A DNA stretch of 64,000 bases from Arthrobacter sp. GMC3 (GCF_002929305.1 NZ_PJIO01000003.1:62001-126000), one strand, 5' to 3'; positions 40,440 through 50,163 are shown, numbered from the stretch's first letter. Numbers and translations are program-made. The notes: generated by a model not told the origin, from the sequence alone.

Positions 40440-40569
40440 GTACGGCTCCATGTTTAAGCAACATACGGGGGTTGCTGTGAGCCTCTTTGATGGTATCGGT
40501 TCACCGGCACAGCAACCAACACGGCATGCCAGCTCCCCCGACCAACCCAGTCCAACCCTGGCAGGGACG

Positions 40570-41223
40570 CTAGTGGCCGTCACGCAGGGCCTGAAGATAG
40601 GTGACGACGGCGAGTACCCGGCGGTGGTCGGTCTCCCCGCCATAGAGGCCAAGCTTGGCCAGGATGCTGCCCACATGTGTTTCCACTGTGCGTTCGGTGA
40701 GCACCAGCCGCCGCGCTATGCCAACATTGTTGCGCCCCTCAGCCATCAGTTTGAGCACCTCGCGTTCCCTCGGACTGAGCGCGGACAGCCGGCTGTCGTT
40801 GCGCCCCGCCGTCAGCAGGGCCTGGACCACATCCGGGTCAAGGGCTGTGCCACCGTCCCGGACACGCTCCAGCACATCCAGGAAGTCGGCGACGTCCAGG
40901 ACGCGGTCCTTGAGCAGGTAGCCAAAGTACCCTGCGACGGCGAGCGTTGCCGCGTACCGTGTTTCGATCCGCTGGGAAAGCAGGACCAGTCCCAAGGTGG
41001 GGAATTCCTTCCGAAATACGACGGCCGCCAAGGCACCGTCGTCCCGGTTCGACGGCGGCATGCGCACGTCCAGGACGGCGACGTCCGGCTGGTGCTCACG
41101 GACGGCGCTCTGGGCTGCGTCTGCATCCGCCACGGCGGCGACGATCTTGTGTCCGGTGTCTTCCAACAGCCTGGACAAGCCGTCGCGGAACAGGGCGGAG
41201 TCCTCGGCGATTACAAGTCGCAT
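40570..41223 (-). CDS. NarL/LuxR-type response regulator
   Basis: Receiver plus helix-turn-helix regulator of 217 residues. The acidic pocket is in [13 protein letters not shown], the phospho-acceptor Asp in [12 protein letters not shown] and the lysine in [14 protein letters not shown]. The C-terminal LuxR domain is [26 protein letters not shown] use ATG at 41223 (MRLVIAEDS) since GGAGG is about ten bases upstream; the GTG at 41232 sits almost on that site. It overlaps the kinase gene by 13 bases, so the pair is coupled. Confidence 0.93.
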   Translation of the reverse strand: MRLVIAEDSALFRDGLSRLLEDTGHKIVAAVADADAAQSAVREHQPDVAVLDVRMPPSNRDDGALAAVVFRKEFPTLGLVLLSQRIETRYAATLAVAGYFGYLLKDRVLDVADFLDVLERVRDGGTALDPDVVQALLTAGRNDSRLSALSPREREVLKLMAEGRNNVGIARRLVLTERTVETHVGSILAKLGLYGGETDHRRVLAVVTYLQALRDGH

Positions 41224-43163
41224 GGCAGCCACGCCTCCACTACTGTGCCACCGCCGCGCGGACTCAATAGCGAGAACGTGCCTCCCAGGGCGGCCACCCG
41301 GTCTGCCAGACCGGCCAGCCCGCCGCCGGCCCGGGCCACGGCCCCACCTGCTCCGTCGTCGCTAACATGCAACCAGACCCCGCCACTGTGACCCTCGGCC
41401 CTGAGCTGGACGCGAGTGGCGCTGGCATGTTTGCTCGCATTGACCACGGCCTCACTGGCAACGAAATACACAGTGGCACGCACTATTTCCGGGGCTGCCT
41501 CGAGGGGGCCGGACAGTTCCAGGCCAACGGGGGCACCCGGGCGGCCGGCAAGTTGTCGCAGGGCCGACGACAGGCCGTCGTCAAGGCTGCCCGGTTGCAG
41601 TCCCCTGGCAATGCGGCGGATTTCCGCAATCGCGGCCGCCAGATCATCCACGCCCTCGTCCAGTGCCGCAGCGGCATCGGACGCCCCAGCGGGCAGGTGC
41701 CGCTGGATCAGCCGCAGAGACAGGCCCAGGGCCACGAGTTGCTGCTGGACGCCGTCGTGCAGGTCACGTTCCAACCGGCGGCGTTCCTCGTGGGCGGCAC
41801 GCACAATACGTTCGCGGCCCGCTTGGGCCTCCGCCAATGCGGCCGCCAGTGCTTGCCGGTGGCGGGCAAGTTCGACCATGGGCGCCGCCGCGGCCAGGGC
41901 TTCGCGGCGCGGGCCGCCATTGGAGGAGCGCACCGCCCCGATGACCTGCCGGCCCAAGATGATGGGGGCCGCTTGGCCCGCTTCGCTCGGCAGGCCGGCC
42001 ACCCCGTACAGTTCTGTGCCGCCGTCGCCCGTGAGCGGGACCAGGCCCACCTGCAATCCCGGATCCCCGAGCGCGGAGGCCAATACGGCAGCCAACTCCT
42101 CAGGGACGGCCTCCCCCGCAGCAATGCGTGACTGCAGCTTGGCGATAGCCGAAAGGACATGCTCGTTTTCCGGATCAAGCCACAGTCCCAGCACATGGTT
42201 CAACTGGTGCCACGAAACCAGGACCAGCACCGTGGCAGCGGCTGCCACCACGGTGGCGGCGGTCAGCGGTTCCTTTCCCTTGAAAAGGAATCCGGCCAGG
42301 GCCGCAAGCCCACCCACCGTGGCGGCACCGGCGAAGCCTGCCGCCACCCGGACGGGCAGGGAGCCGGAAACTACCGCGTCCGCCCGCAACAGTGCCACGG
42401 CGACGGCGGCAGGCACCACGGTGTACATGGCGCTCAGGCCGATGCCTAACAGCAAACCCCCGCCTTCCCTTGGCCCACCGATCCAGCACAGGAGCAACGT
42501 TTCCGGGACCACTGCGGCGGCTACGGCCAGCCAGCGGATCTGGCCGCGGGTGCGGCCGTCGCCGTGCCGGTAGCGGCGCAGCATGGTGACGGCGCACAGC
42601 AGCAAGCACACCATGAACAGGCCCACGAGGGGGTAGCCCACGGCAGGCGCCCAGGCCGCCGGCGGCAGGATCCTGAAGTGCTCCGTGACCGGCTCATCGT
42701 AGGGGCCGGCCCAGGGCGCCACCAGGGTGAAGACGGCGGCCGTGGCCACCAGCACCGCTGCGATCCACCGGGTACGCCCCTCGATGCGACCCGCGGGGAA
42801 ACACAGCAACACCAGGGCCCACGGAACGTACAGGAACATCCAAATGCCCTGGGACATAGTGGCCACCAGGACGGCGGTGCTGCCAAAATCCTGCGGAGAT
42901 GCCAGGCCTGCCGCCATGACGACGTTGCCCGCGCCCACCACCACCAGGACCAGCCCGGCAGCCGCCAAAAATGCCCCCGCCGCGTCGTGGGGGCGGCTTC
43001 TGGCGATGAGCGGGCCCAACACCAGCCCGGGCAGGCCCAACAACAAGGTGGCGGCGAGCCAGCCGGCATCGACGCCAGCTGCAAACGCAACGGTGCCCGC
43101 CACCGCTGCCGCGAACAGTGCGAGTGACGGGGCAATCCAGGTGACCACCCGTGGCCATGCCAT
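41211..43163 (-). CDS. Sensor histidine kinase, HisKA_3 type
   Basis: A 650-residue membrane kinase partnered with the response regulator. The N-terminal half has about nine to ten hydrophobic helices (residues 5-320) with no large extracellular loop, suggesting sensing within the membrane. A GAF-like segment follows. The dimerisation and phospho-acceptor helix is EERRRLERDLHDGVQQQLVA, with the reactive histidine in DLHDG. The ATPase domain shows ASEAVVNASKHASATRVQLR and VSDDGAGGAVARAGGGLAGL. The start MAWPRVVTWIAPSLALFA has a weak ribosome site. The stimulus is unknown. Confidence 0.9.
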   Translation of the reverse strand: MAWPRVVTWIAPSLALFAAAVAGTVAFAAGVDAGWLAATLLLGLPGLVLGPLIARSRPHDAAGAFLAAAGLVLVVVGAGNVVMAAGLASPQDFGSTAVLVATMSQGIWMFLYVPWALVLLCFPAGRIEGRTRWIAAVLVATAAVFTLVAPWAGPYDEPVTEHFRILPPAAWAPAVGYPLVGLFMVCLLLCAVTMLRRYRHGDGRTRGQIRWLAVAAAVVPETLLLCWIGGPREGGGLLLGIGLSAMYTVVPAAVAVALLRADAVVSGSLPVRVAAGFAGAATVGGLAALAGFLFKGKEPLTAATVVAAAATVLVLVSWHQLNHVLGLWLDPENEHVLSAIAKLQSRIAAGEAVPEELAAVLASALGDPGLQVGLVPLTGDGGTELYGVAGLPSEAGQAAPIILGRQVIGAVRSSNGGPRREALAAAAPMVELARHRQALAAALAEAQAGRERIVRAAHEERRRLERDLHDGVQQQLVALGLSLRLIQRHLPAGASDAAAALDEGVDDLAAAIAEIRRIARGLQPGSLDDGLSSALRQLAGRPGAPVGLELSGPLEAAPEIVRATVYFVASEAVVNASKHASATRVQLRAEGHSGGVWLHVSDDGAGGAVARAGGGLAGLADRVAALGGTFSLLSPRGGGTVVEAWLPCDL

Positions 43164-43262
43164 GGGCCCAGTGTAGAAGATGCGCCCACGTGGCGTCACT
43201 GGCGAATGCCTCATTGACAAGTGCGGCATTGACGCCACGCGGACGGCAGGTCCGGGCATGGT

Positions 43263-43946
43263 TCAGCTGCCCAGGACCTTGCGGGCCACCTGGAAGAAGC
43301 CCACAGCCATACACAGCGCACCCGTCACCTCAAACCATTCGACCCCCACCGCCAAGCCCGTGATGTGGAACAACGGCCACGCCATGATGAGCCAGGCGGC
43401 CCAGACCGGGATCACCTTGGCCCGCCACAGTGCCGCACCCAGCAAGGGCGTGCCGACCAGATTGCCCACCACAAACAACCCGAAGATCCAGATCGAGGCC
43501 CCGGAATCCTGGGAGGCGTCGATGGCTGCGGCGAAGGAATCCAGTGCGGTGCCCTGGGCCACTGCCGCGAGGTCCATGAACGTGGTTGCCACCACCCCAA
43601 AGTAGGCAATGTAGCCAAGGCCCATGATCCAGGCGGCGGTGACGGCCAGCTTCGGTGCCCGGGAGAGCGCAAGGTGACCGGAGGCGAACGCCGCCGGGAC
43701 CATGCACAGGCAGGCAAGGAGGGCTGCCTGAGTGGCCCACATGATTAGTGTGGGGTGCGCCTGCAGCAGGGCCACCGTGTCCGGGCCCGTCGTGTCGCTG
43801 CCGCCATTGGCGGTGGCCAGTGCGTAGGCGGCGTCGGAGACGGCGATGAGCAGTGGCGCCAGGACCAAGGCCACGGCCGTGGGCCAGCGGCCAAGAATCG
43901 TTCGCTGTCGGAGTGTTGGTGCCGCGAGTGCTGTTGAGCTTGCCAT
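43263..43946 (-). CDS. Multi-pass membrane protein of unknown function
   Basis: A 227-residue protein with about six transmembrane helices (for example WPTAVALVLAPLLIAVSDAA, LIMWATQAALLACLCMVPAAF, WIMGLGYIAYFGVV and GLFVVGNLVGTPLLGAALW). No catalytic motif was recognised. It lies just upstream of the sensor kinase in the same direction with a 99-base gap. It may therefore be an accessory sensor subunit or a target of that system, which is inference from position only. Confidence 0.8.
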   Translation of the reverse strand: MASSTALAAPTLRQRTILGRWPTAVALVLAPLLIAVSDAAYALATANGGSDTTGPDTVALLQAHPTLIMWATQAALLACLCMVPAAFASGHLALSRAPKLAVTAAWIMGLGYIAYFGVVATTFMDLAAVAQGTALDSFAAAIDASQDSGASIWIFGLFVVGNLVGTPLLGAALWRAKVIPVWAAWLIMAWPLFHITGLAVGVEWFEVTGALCMAVGFFQVARKVLGS

Positions 43947-44040
43947 GATTTTCCCTTACCCCTGAATGATCGGATTGGACACTTTTGAGCATGCTCCGTG
44001 CAAGCCGCCAGGGCATCCGTGCAGGTACGGGATTTTCGCG

Positions 44041-47000
44041 TCAGTGCAGTTCAGCTGGGCCCCAGGCCGCGGCCACGGGTGGCAGGGGCAGGGTGTCCGT
44101 GGCGGAGAGGTCCCAGGCCTCTAGTGCCTGCAAACTGATGCCGCGCGGGCCGGTGCGCCGGGTCAGCCCGCGGATGAGCAGCATGCGGGTGCCAAAGAGC
44201 AGCGGCCCGGATTTGTCCTGCGCCTCCGTGAAAAACGTGGCATCGACGCAGCCGGTGCCGTCGTCGATGCTGATGAACACCACCCTTTTGCCTCCTCGCA
44301 TGGGCGGGGTTTGGGTCGCCACCCGCACTCCGGCCACCAGAACCTCGCTGTTGTTGCGCAGGCCCAGCAGCCTGTCCGACGTCGTCACCCCCAGCCGTGC
44401 CAGCAGCGGTCCGTAGCTGGTCATGAGGTGGGCGCTGGCATCCAGGGAGAGCAGGTCCAGTTCCGTGCGCACTGTCTCGGCCGGGGTGAGGGCTGGCAGT
44501 AGCGCCGGGAGGCCGCCCAGTTCCAGCTCCCCCAACGGCAGGTGCAGCTGTCCCTCCATGATCTGCCGGCGGCTGGGCGTGGCGGCGGGGAGGCTGTTGA
44601 CGTGGGCCACCAGGTCCGCCCGGTTGGCCGTGTTGCCGCTGATGCCCTGGGCCTGGCGCTGCAGGGAGTCCAGGGCACCCAGTTGGGCCAGCCGTTTCAG
44701 GATGGGCCGGGACACCTTGCCCCTGTCGCGCAGATCGGCCAGGGAGTCATAGGGCTGGTGTGCCACGATGCGCTTGAGTTCGGCGCCGGAGAGCCCGTAG
44801 ATGTCGGCTAGGCTCAGCCGGATGCCAATCACGTCCCCGACGGTTCGTTCGGCCCGGTACTCGCCGGTGCTGGCATTGATGTCAAGGGGCAGGATGGGGA
44901 TTCCCATGCGTCTGGCCTCCGTCACCAGCAGGCGCCGCGGATACATGCCAGGATCGTGCTCCCACAGTCCTGCTAAGAACTCTGCCGGGTGGTGTGCCTT
45001 GAGCCAGGCCGACTGGTAGGTGGGCACGGCAAAGGCTGCGCCGTGGGCTTTGCAAAAACCAAAGCTGCCAAAGGCCTTCAGCGTCTCCCACACTTCCTCG
45101 ATGACAGCCTGGCTGTAGCCGTTCGCGGTGGACTTGTCTCGAAAGGTTTTCTCCACAGCCGGTTCCTGTGCCGGGTTGCCAAGCCTGCGGCGGTGTTCGT
45201 CGGCCTCCGACAGTGAGCATTTAGTCATGATGTGAAAGGTGTGCAGCACCTGTTCATGGAACACCGTCACCCCATGCGTCTCTTGTAGCGCAGGTATGAG
45301 ATCTGGGTGGGCATAGCGTGCGGGGGCAAAGCCTGCACGGTTTTCCAGGAAGGGTTTGACCATGTTCGACTTCATGGGCCCAGGTCTGAACAGGGAAATA
45401 TCAATGACCAAATCGTTGAATTCGCGCGGCGCCATCTTCCCCACAAGTTCGCGCTGGCCAGGGGATTCAATCTGGAAGCAGCCAAGCGTGTGGGTGCTGC
45501 GGATCAGCTCAAAGGTGGGTTCGTCGTCGAGCGGGATGGCATCAAGGTCAATGTGGCCGCCCTCGCCAACATAGGCTGGCCCCTCTCCCGCAGCGTCGAC
45601 AGGATGGTTTCCTGCCTCCACCACATCGGATTTGGAGGGGTGCAGGCGAATGATTTCACGGACCGCATACGCCATGGCGCTTTGCATACGCACGCCAAGG
45701 ACGTCCAGTTTAAGCATGCCCATGGCGTCCATATCGTGTTTGTCGAACTGGCTCATGGGCAGTCCCATGCCGCTCGCCTGGACGGGGGTGCGGTTCAACA
45801 ACTGCGAATCTCCAAGGATCACCCCGCACGGGTGCATGGAAATATGCCGGGGCAGCCTGTCCAGCCGCTCGGTTAAGTCCACCAGGAGATCGAGCTGGCC
45901 CTCCCCCATCCCTGCCATCCGGTTCCTCTCCACCCGCGCGGCAAAGTCACGCAGTTCCGGTTTCTCCGCCATGGCTTCCCTGAAGGAGCTGGCCGAGAAC
46001 CGCCACAAGTCCTTCGCAATCCCGTCAATTTCCCCCTGCTCCATGCCCAGGGCCAGACCGGCATCCCGCACGGCGCCGCGGGCCCGGTAACCGTTTTGCA
46101 TGCTCATCAAGGTCACACGTTGGGAGCCAAACTTCTCAAAAATGCGGTGATACACATTGTGGCGTTGGGCGCTTTCCACATCCAAGTCAATATCCGGCAA
46201 GGTGGAGCGGTCCCGGGAGAGGAACCTTTCAAAGAGAAGGTCATTGGCGATGGGGTCTACGGCGCTGATCCCCAGCAAGTAGTTCACCAACGACGACGCC
46301 CCGGAACCTCGCGCTGCCCGACGCACCCCCATGGTGCGGATCATCTCGGACACTTCGGCGACAGTGAGAAAGTAGGAGGCAAAGCCCAACTCGTTGATGG
46401 TGTCCAGTTCGGTGGTGAGCCGGACCCGGACATCCTCAAGTTCCTTGCCCCTGAGCCCCGGAAAGCGGTGGCTCAGGCCGGCGTTGGTGCGCTGCCACAA
46501 CTCGGCGGCTGGTTCCTGGGTCAGGCCCAGAACCGAGGCTTCCGGTGTGGTGGGTTTTTTCCAGCCCAGATCCGTGGTGGGATCCAGCCGGCATTTGTCG
46601 GCAAGTTGGTGTGTGTTGGTCCACAGCTGGGTCAGCTCGGCAGTACCAAAACCGCCTTGATGGAGGATTTCCCGGGCAATCTTACGCATTTGCTCGGCGC
46701 TCTTTAGCCACCCCTGACCCGTGGGCTGCAGGTCATCAACGTGCCTTAACGGTGCGATTGCCCTTGCCGCATCTAGAACGTCAGCGGTAGGGGCATCCTC
46801 TGCACTGCCGTACCTCACGGCATTGCTGAGAACCGCCGGAACATCAAACTCTTCGGCCAGTTTCAGCAGGCGAACTGCGTGCGTAGTACTCAGTGGCGTG
46901 CCGGGTGCACTGAGATGGCTCAGTATCTCCACCGCCAGGGTGCCGGGAGGCATGGCGGCGTTCCAGGCCCGGAATTTGCTGCGGGGCAGTAAGTACCTGC

Positions 47001-47499
47001 GCCCATTCATGGCCCGGCCCACGTCCGAGAAAGGGCCCAGCAAAACCGTCAACGCCGGCGCCTTGGTGTGTGGATCGAGCACCCCTGCCGCAAGTTCGTC
47101 CAGGGTGAGCCCCACCGGTCCCCTGGGCCGGGCGTGGGCGGAGGAGATCAGCCGGCAGAGCGCCGCATAGCCAGCACCCGCGGCCAGGCTCTGCCCGCCA
47201 TGGGCCAGGATAACGACTCTTCCGCACTCCACCAAGGCCTGCGGACCCGCACCCCGCCCTGCTGCACCTCCCTCGACCGCTTCCAAAACTGCCAGATCCA
47301 CCCCCAGCAAGGGGTCAACCCCGGCAGCCATGCACGCCTTGACATGTTTGATTGCCCCATAGAGGCCATCCCTGTCGGTGTTCGCCACGGCGTCGGCACC
47401 GTCCGCAACGGCTGCTTGCACCAACTCCTCGGGCCAGGAGACACCGTAGTGGGCGCTATACGCGGAGGCAGTATGTAGGTGCACAAAGCTATGCACCAT
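44041..47499 (-). CDS. dnaE2: Error-prone DNA polymerase III alpha subunit DnaE2 (ImuC)
   Basis: Translesion polymerase of the mutasome. It has 1152 residues from MVHSFVHLHTASAYSAHYG, whose ATG has GGAGGA upstream. The PHP domain covers about 1-260. Polymerase motifs include GSGASSLVNYLLGISAVDP, PDIDLDVESAQRHNVYHRIF (catalytic aspartates in DIDLD) and the helix-hairpin-helix YDSLADLRDRGKVSRPILKRL. The OB fold is at the C-terminus. Its usual partners ImuA and ImuB are not next to it; only the DUF6504 gene is present upstream, overlapping it by 11 bases. Confidence 0.95.
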   Translation of the reverse strand: MVHSFVHLHTASAYSAHYGVSWPEELVQAAVADGADAVANTDRDGLYGAIKHVKACMAAGVDPLLGVDLAVLEAVEGGAAGRGAGPQALVECGRVVILAHGGQSLAAGAGYAALCRLISSAHARPRGPVGLTLDELAAGVLDPHTKAPALTVLLGPFSDVGRAMNGRRYLLPRSKFRAWNAAMPPGTLAVEILSHLSAPGTPLSTTHAVRLLKLAEEFDVPAVLSNAVRYGSAEDAPTADVLDAARAIAPLRHVDDLQPTGQGWLKSAEQMRKIAREILHQGGFGTAELTQLWTNTHQLADKCRLDPTTDLGWKKPTTPEASVLGLTQEPAAELWQRTNAGLSHRFPGLRGKELEDVRVRLTTELDTINELGFASYFLTVAEVSEMIRTMGVRRAARGSGASSLVNYLLGISAVDPIANDLLFERFLSRDRSTLPDIDLDVESAQRHNVYHRIFEKFGSQRVTLMSMQNGYRARGAVRDAGLALGMEQGEIDGIAKDLWRFSASSFREAMAEKPELRDFAARVERNRMAGMGEGQLDLLVDLTERLDRLPRHISMHPCGVILGDSQLLNRTPVQASGMGLPMSQFDKHDMDAMGMLKLDVLGVRMQSAMAYAVREIIRLHPSKSDVVEAGNHPVDAAGEGPAYVGEGGHIDLDAIPLDDEPTFELIRSTHTLGCFQIESPGQRELVGKMAPREFNDLVIDISLFRPGPMKSNMVKPFLENRAGFAPARYAHPDLIPALQETHGVTVFHEQVLHTFHIMTKCSLSEADEHRRRLGNPAQEPAVEKTFRDKSTANGYSQAVIEEVWETLKAFGSFGFCKAHGAAFAVPTYQSAWLKAHHPAEFLAGLWEHDPGMYPRRLLVTEARRMGIPILPLDINASTGEYRAERTVGDVIGIRLSLADIYGLSGAELKRIVAHQPYDSLADLRDRGKVSRPILKRLAQLGALDSLQRQAQGISGNTANRADLVAHVNSLPAATPSRRQIMEGQLHLPLGELELGGLPALLPALTPAETVRTELDLLSLDASAHLMTSYGPLLARLGVTTSDRLLGLRNNSEVLVAGVRVATQTPPMRGGKRVVFISIDDGTGCVDATFFTEAQDKSGPLLFGTRMLLIRGLTRRTGPRGISLQALEAWDLSATDTLPLPPVAAAWGPAELH

Positions 47500-47857
47500 A
47501 CCCTTGTTCCTCCTCTGGATTATTTGCCGCAGTCGGTTCATTCGCTTCATGGATCGCGTCATGGACCTTGATGACCCGCCAACGCTCAGCCGGAAGGTAT
47601 TTCACCAGGTCCAAGGTCAAGAGCGCTGTCCCGGGCGGGGCGCCGTCACGGCGTACCTGGACCCGCCAAACCTCGCGGTCAACCAGTCCCACGCCGGTTC
47701 CTAGGGGTGCCCGGAGCTCCTCGTCCCACCAATTGCGCCGTTCGTACCAGCGCAATGGCTCTGCGGCGAGCGTGTAGGAGCGCCCCTGCCACAGAAGGTG
47801 CAGGGGCGTCCCTGCCGCGGTTTGCACCACATCAATACCGTCGCTAAAGGTGCCCAT
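47489..47857 (-). CDS. DUF6504 family protein (mutasome-associated)
   Basis: A 122-residue protein starting MGTFSDGIDVVQTAAGTP with GGAGGTGA nine bases upstream. WQGRSYTLAAEPLRWYERRNW and VDREVWRVQV with a C-terminal half ending in acidic residues match the small proteins that, in actinobacteria, normally sit between the Y-family polymerase gene (imuB) and dnaE2. The function is unknown. It is coupled to dnaE2 by an 11-base overlap. The imuB gene expected upstream is absent. Confidence 0.8.
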   Translation of the reverse strand: MGTFSDGIDVVQTAAGTPLHLLWQGRSYTLAAEPLRWYERRNWWDEELRAPLGTGVGLVDREVWRVQVRRDGAPPGTALLTLDLVKYLPAERWRVIKVHDAIHEANEPTAANNPEEEQGYGA

Positions 47858-47922
47858 CCGCGCCCGTCACCTCCGCCCACGGCCCCTTCAACGCACATTA
47901 TGTACGTAGGCCTATTGGTTAA

Positions 47923-47940
47923 TTAGAATATATATTCTAA
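47923..47940. promoter_or_regulatory. 18-bp perfect palindrome in divergent promoter region
   Basis: TTAGAATATATATTCTAA is its own reverse complement. It lies in an AT-rich pocket between the DUF6504-dnaE2 pair (minus) and the GNAT gene (plus), where a regulator could control either or both. It does not match the actinobacterial LexA consensus (CGAAC-N4-GTTCG). Confidence 0.5.
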
Positions 47941-48133
47941 GAGATTTAAGTGTACGCTCACATCACGCGGCAAGAAAGCCGCCAATTGGGAAGAATTTCG
48001 CAAAGAGCGGGAACTAGTCAGCTCCACATTGCGTTATGCAGATAGCTGTCAGGGCGTGGGACGTCTAGCATGGCCTTATAGTCATCGACGTAACTTACGC
48101 TGCTGGCGACTCAACGATTTTAAGGAGCGTTCC

Positions 48134-48640
48134 ATGACTGACATGGTCACCCTCATCGCTAGAACCGCACCCCTTGAACGGGAACTAAAAACAACGTACC
48201 GGTCGGCTAAAGAGTCCGATCTGCCCCGTCTGGGCGAGCTCTACTTCACCGCCTATGAGCCAGGTGTCGCCGGTGATTCCGTGCAGGCCGCCATCGAGGA
48301 CATCAAGGCTTCCATGGCAGGGAAGTACGGGAAGTTCCTCGACAGCGCCTCCCATGTTGCCTTGGACGAGGACGGCAAAATCGTGGCGGCCGTGCTGGTG
48401 GTTGAGCACGCGATCGGCGACGACACACCCGACGCCCCGTTCATTATTGAGCTCATTACCGACCGCCAGCACCGCCGCCGCGGCCTGGCCGAGGATCTTG
48501 TGCTGGCCACCATGGACACGCTTTTCAATGAAGGCCAGCAAGATGTGGCCCTGCGTGTCAAGGAGTCCAACTCCGCAGCCCTTGCCCTCTACCTATCCTT
48601 GGACTTCCGTCGCTGGTCTCCCGAGGAGAACGAAGACTAA
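48134..48640 (+). CDS. GNAT family N-acetyltransferase
   Basis: A 168-residue protein starting MTDMVTLIARTAPLEREL; AAGGAGCG lies seven bases upstream and decides the start. The GNAT core shows FIIELITDRQHRRRGLAEDLVLATM (the R-R-R-G-L-A loop binds acetyl-CoA) and VKESNSAALALYLSLDFRRW. It is a single-domain member; the substrate is unknown. It is transcribed away from the dnaE2 pair and ends at a strong terminator, so it is probably monocistronic. Confidence 0.85.
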   Translation: MTDMVTLIARTAPLERELKTTYRSAKESDLPRLGELYFTAYEPGVAGDSVQAAIEDIKASMAGKYGKFLDSASHVALDEDGKIVAAVLVVEHAIGDDTPDAPFIIELITDRQHRRRGLAEDLVLATMDTLFNEGQQDVALRVKESNSAALALYLSLDFRRWSPEENED

Positions 48641-48662
48641 AGCCAAGCAGCGGCTCAATTTC

Positions 48663-48707
48663 AATCCCGTGGGCGTCAGTGCAATGGCGCGCCCACGGGA
48701 TTTTTTT
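48663..48707 (+). terminator. Rho-independent terminator of GNAT gene
   Basis: AATCCCGTGGGC pairs with GCCCACGGGATT around a 16-base loop and is followed by a run of T, 22 bases after the stop. Confidence 0.88.
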
Positions 48708-48869
48708 GTGACACCACAAACCCGCCCCAGGCTGTGAATCGGCTGGGACTTTGCCAAGGAACACCCTCCGCGGGCCGATTTTCCCAGCGATGCATGTGAG
48801 CATGGTCGAGGGTCGGCAACAGGCCGGCACGGACAATGCGGCTTGGGGGACGCGGCGAGGAGCACACCC

Positions 48870-50150
48870 TTGAGCTTGTACGAGCAACTTGTTTCCCGTG
48901 ACATCGCGCGGAAACGTCGTCGGCGCATCACCTTATCCGTCCTGGCGGCCCTGGCGGCCATCGCCTTGGCGGTCACCGGTTATGTTGTATTTGTTGCCGT
49001 ACAAGCGAACAACAACGTCAAGCGTTCCAATGCGCTTAGCGGCCTGGCCGGGGTGCCCAAGCTGAGCAAGGACACCAACATCTTGGTGATGGGCCTGGAC
49101 TCCCGTGTCGACGAACAGGGAAAACCGCTGTCGGCCTCGCTCTATGACGCCCTCGACGCCGGGGACCAGAGCATCGGCGGTTACAACGCCAACGTCCTCA
49201 TGCTGATCCACATCCCCGCCAACGGCCAAAAGGCAACGGCCATCTCCATTCCTCGGGACGACTACGTTCAGATTGAGGGGATCCCGGGGCAGTCCTTCGC
49301 GGCGAAGATCAAGGAAGCCTACGGCTACGGGCTGGCCGCCGAGCAAACAGCCCTGATAGCCGCAGGGAAGCCCGACAACGACGCCACGTACCAGCAGGCG
49401 CGCGACGCCGGCCGCAAGGCCGAACTGGCGACCGTTTCGGCCTTTTTGGGCAGTGTGTACATTGACCATTTTGTGGAGGTGACCATGGCCGGATTCTATG
49501 AGGTGGCCCAGGCCGTTGCGCCCATCACCGTCTGCGTGAACAAAGCCACGCAGGACACCTACTCGGGCGCCGATTTCAAGCAGGGCCTGCAACAAATCGA
49601 TGCAAAGCAGGCCATGGCATTTGTCCGCCAGCGCAGGGACACCACCGATCCGAGCTATGAATTCTCCGACCTCGATCGCGAACGACGCCAGCAGGCGTTC
49701 ATCGCATCCCTACTCCACCAGCTCAAGCAGGCGGGCACCTTTACCGACATCCCCAAGATGGAATCGGTTTTGAACGCCGTGAGCAAGAACATCGTGGTGG
49801 ATTCGGGTCTGAATCTCATTGAGCTCATCCAGCAGGCGGGGTCCATCACCGGTGGGAACATCTCCTTCACCACCTTGCCCATCACCGGATTCGGTACATC
49901 CCCGTCGGGGGAGTCAATCAACACCGTCGACGTGGCCGATGTTCAGGCCACGGTCCAGGAGCTTCTCTCGCCAGCACCTTCTCCTACTCCGACGCCGGAT
50001 GCCTCCCCCGCCGCCGGAACCCCCGCACCCGCCTCCCCACAGACGTCCGCACCAGACACCGCGGCAACGCCCGCACCCAGCACTGCGCCATCCACCTATT
50101 CCGACTGGACGGGTGCCTTGCAGGGCGGCTCCATCCCGTGTGTGAAGTAA
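48870..50150 (+). CDS. LytR-CpsA-Psr (LCP) family transferase
   Basis: LCP enzymes attach teichoic-acid-like or arabinogalactan-type polymers to peptidoglycan. The 426 residues show a basic cytoplasmic stretch (ARKRRRRI) and one membrane helix at about residues 25-45 (LSVLAALAAIALAVTGYVVF). The LCP domain at about 80-330 carries the lipid-phosphate-binding arginines of AISIPRDDYVQIEG and DLDRERRQQAFIAS. A Pro/Ser/Thr/Ala-rich tail (about 375-415) ends at SIPCVK. I use TTG at 48870 because GAGGAG sits eight bases upstream. It is followed closely by a small membrane protein. Confidence 0.9.
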   Translation: MSLYEQLVSRDIARKRRRRITLSVLAALAAIALAVTGYVVFVAVQANNNVKRSNALSGLAGVPKLSKDTNILVMGLDSRVDEQGKPLSASLYDALDAGDQSIGGYNANVLMLIHIPANGQKATAISIPRDDYVQIEGIPGQSFAAKIKEAYGYGLAAEQTALIAAGKPDNDATYQQARDAGRKAELATVSAFLGSVYIDHFVEVTMAGFYEVAQAVAPITVCVNKATQDTYSGADFKQGLQQIDAKQAMAFVRQRRDTTDPSYEFSDLDRERRQQAFIASLLHQLKQAGTFTDIPKMESVLNAVSKNIVVDSGLNLIELIQQAGSITGGNISFTTLPITGFGTSPSGESINTVDVADVQATVQELLSPAPSPTPTPDASPAAGTPAPASPQTSAPDTAATPAPSTAPSTYSDWTGALQGGSIPCVK

Positions 50151-50163
50151 GGCCGGACACACC

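Noticed and set aside
48029..48133. 35-residue upstream extension of the GNAT gene
   Set aside because: AAGGAGCG directly before the ATG at 48134 marks the start; the extension is cysteine- and arginine-rich and unlike GNAT proteins.
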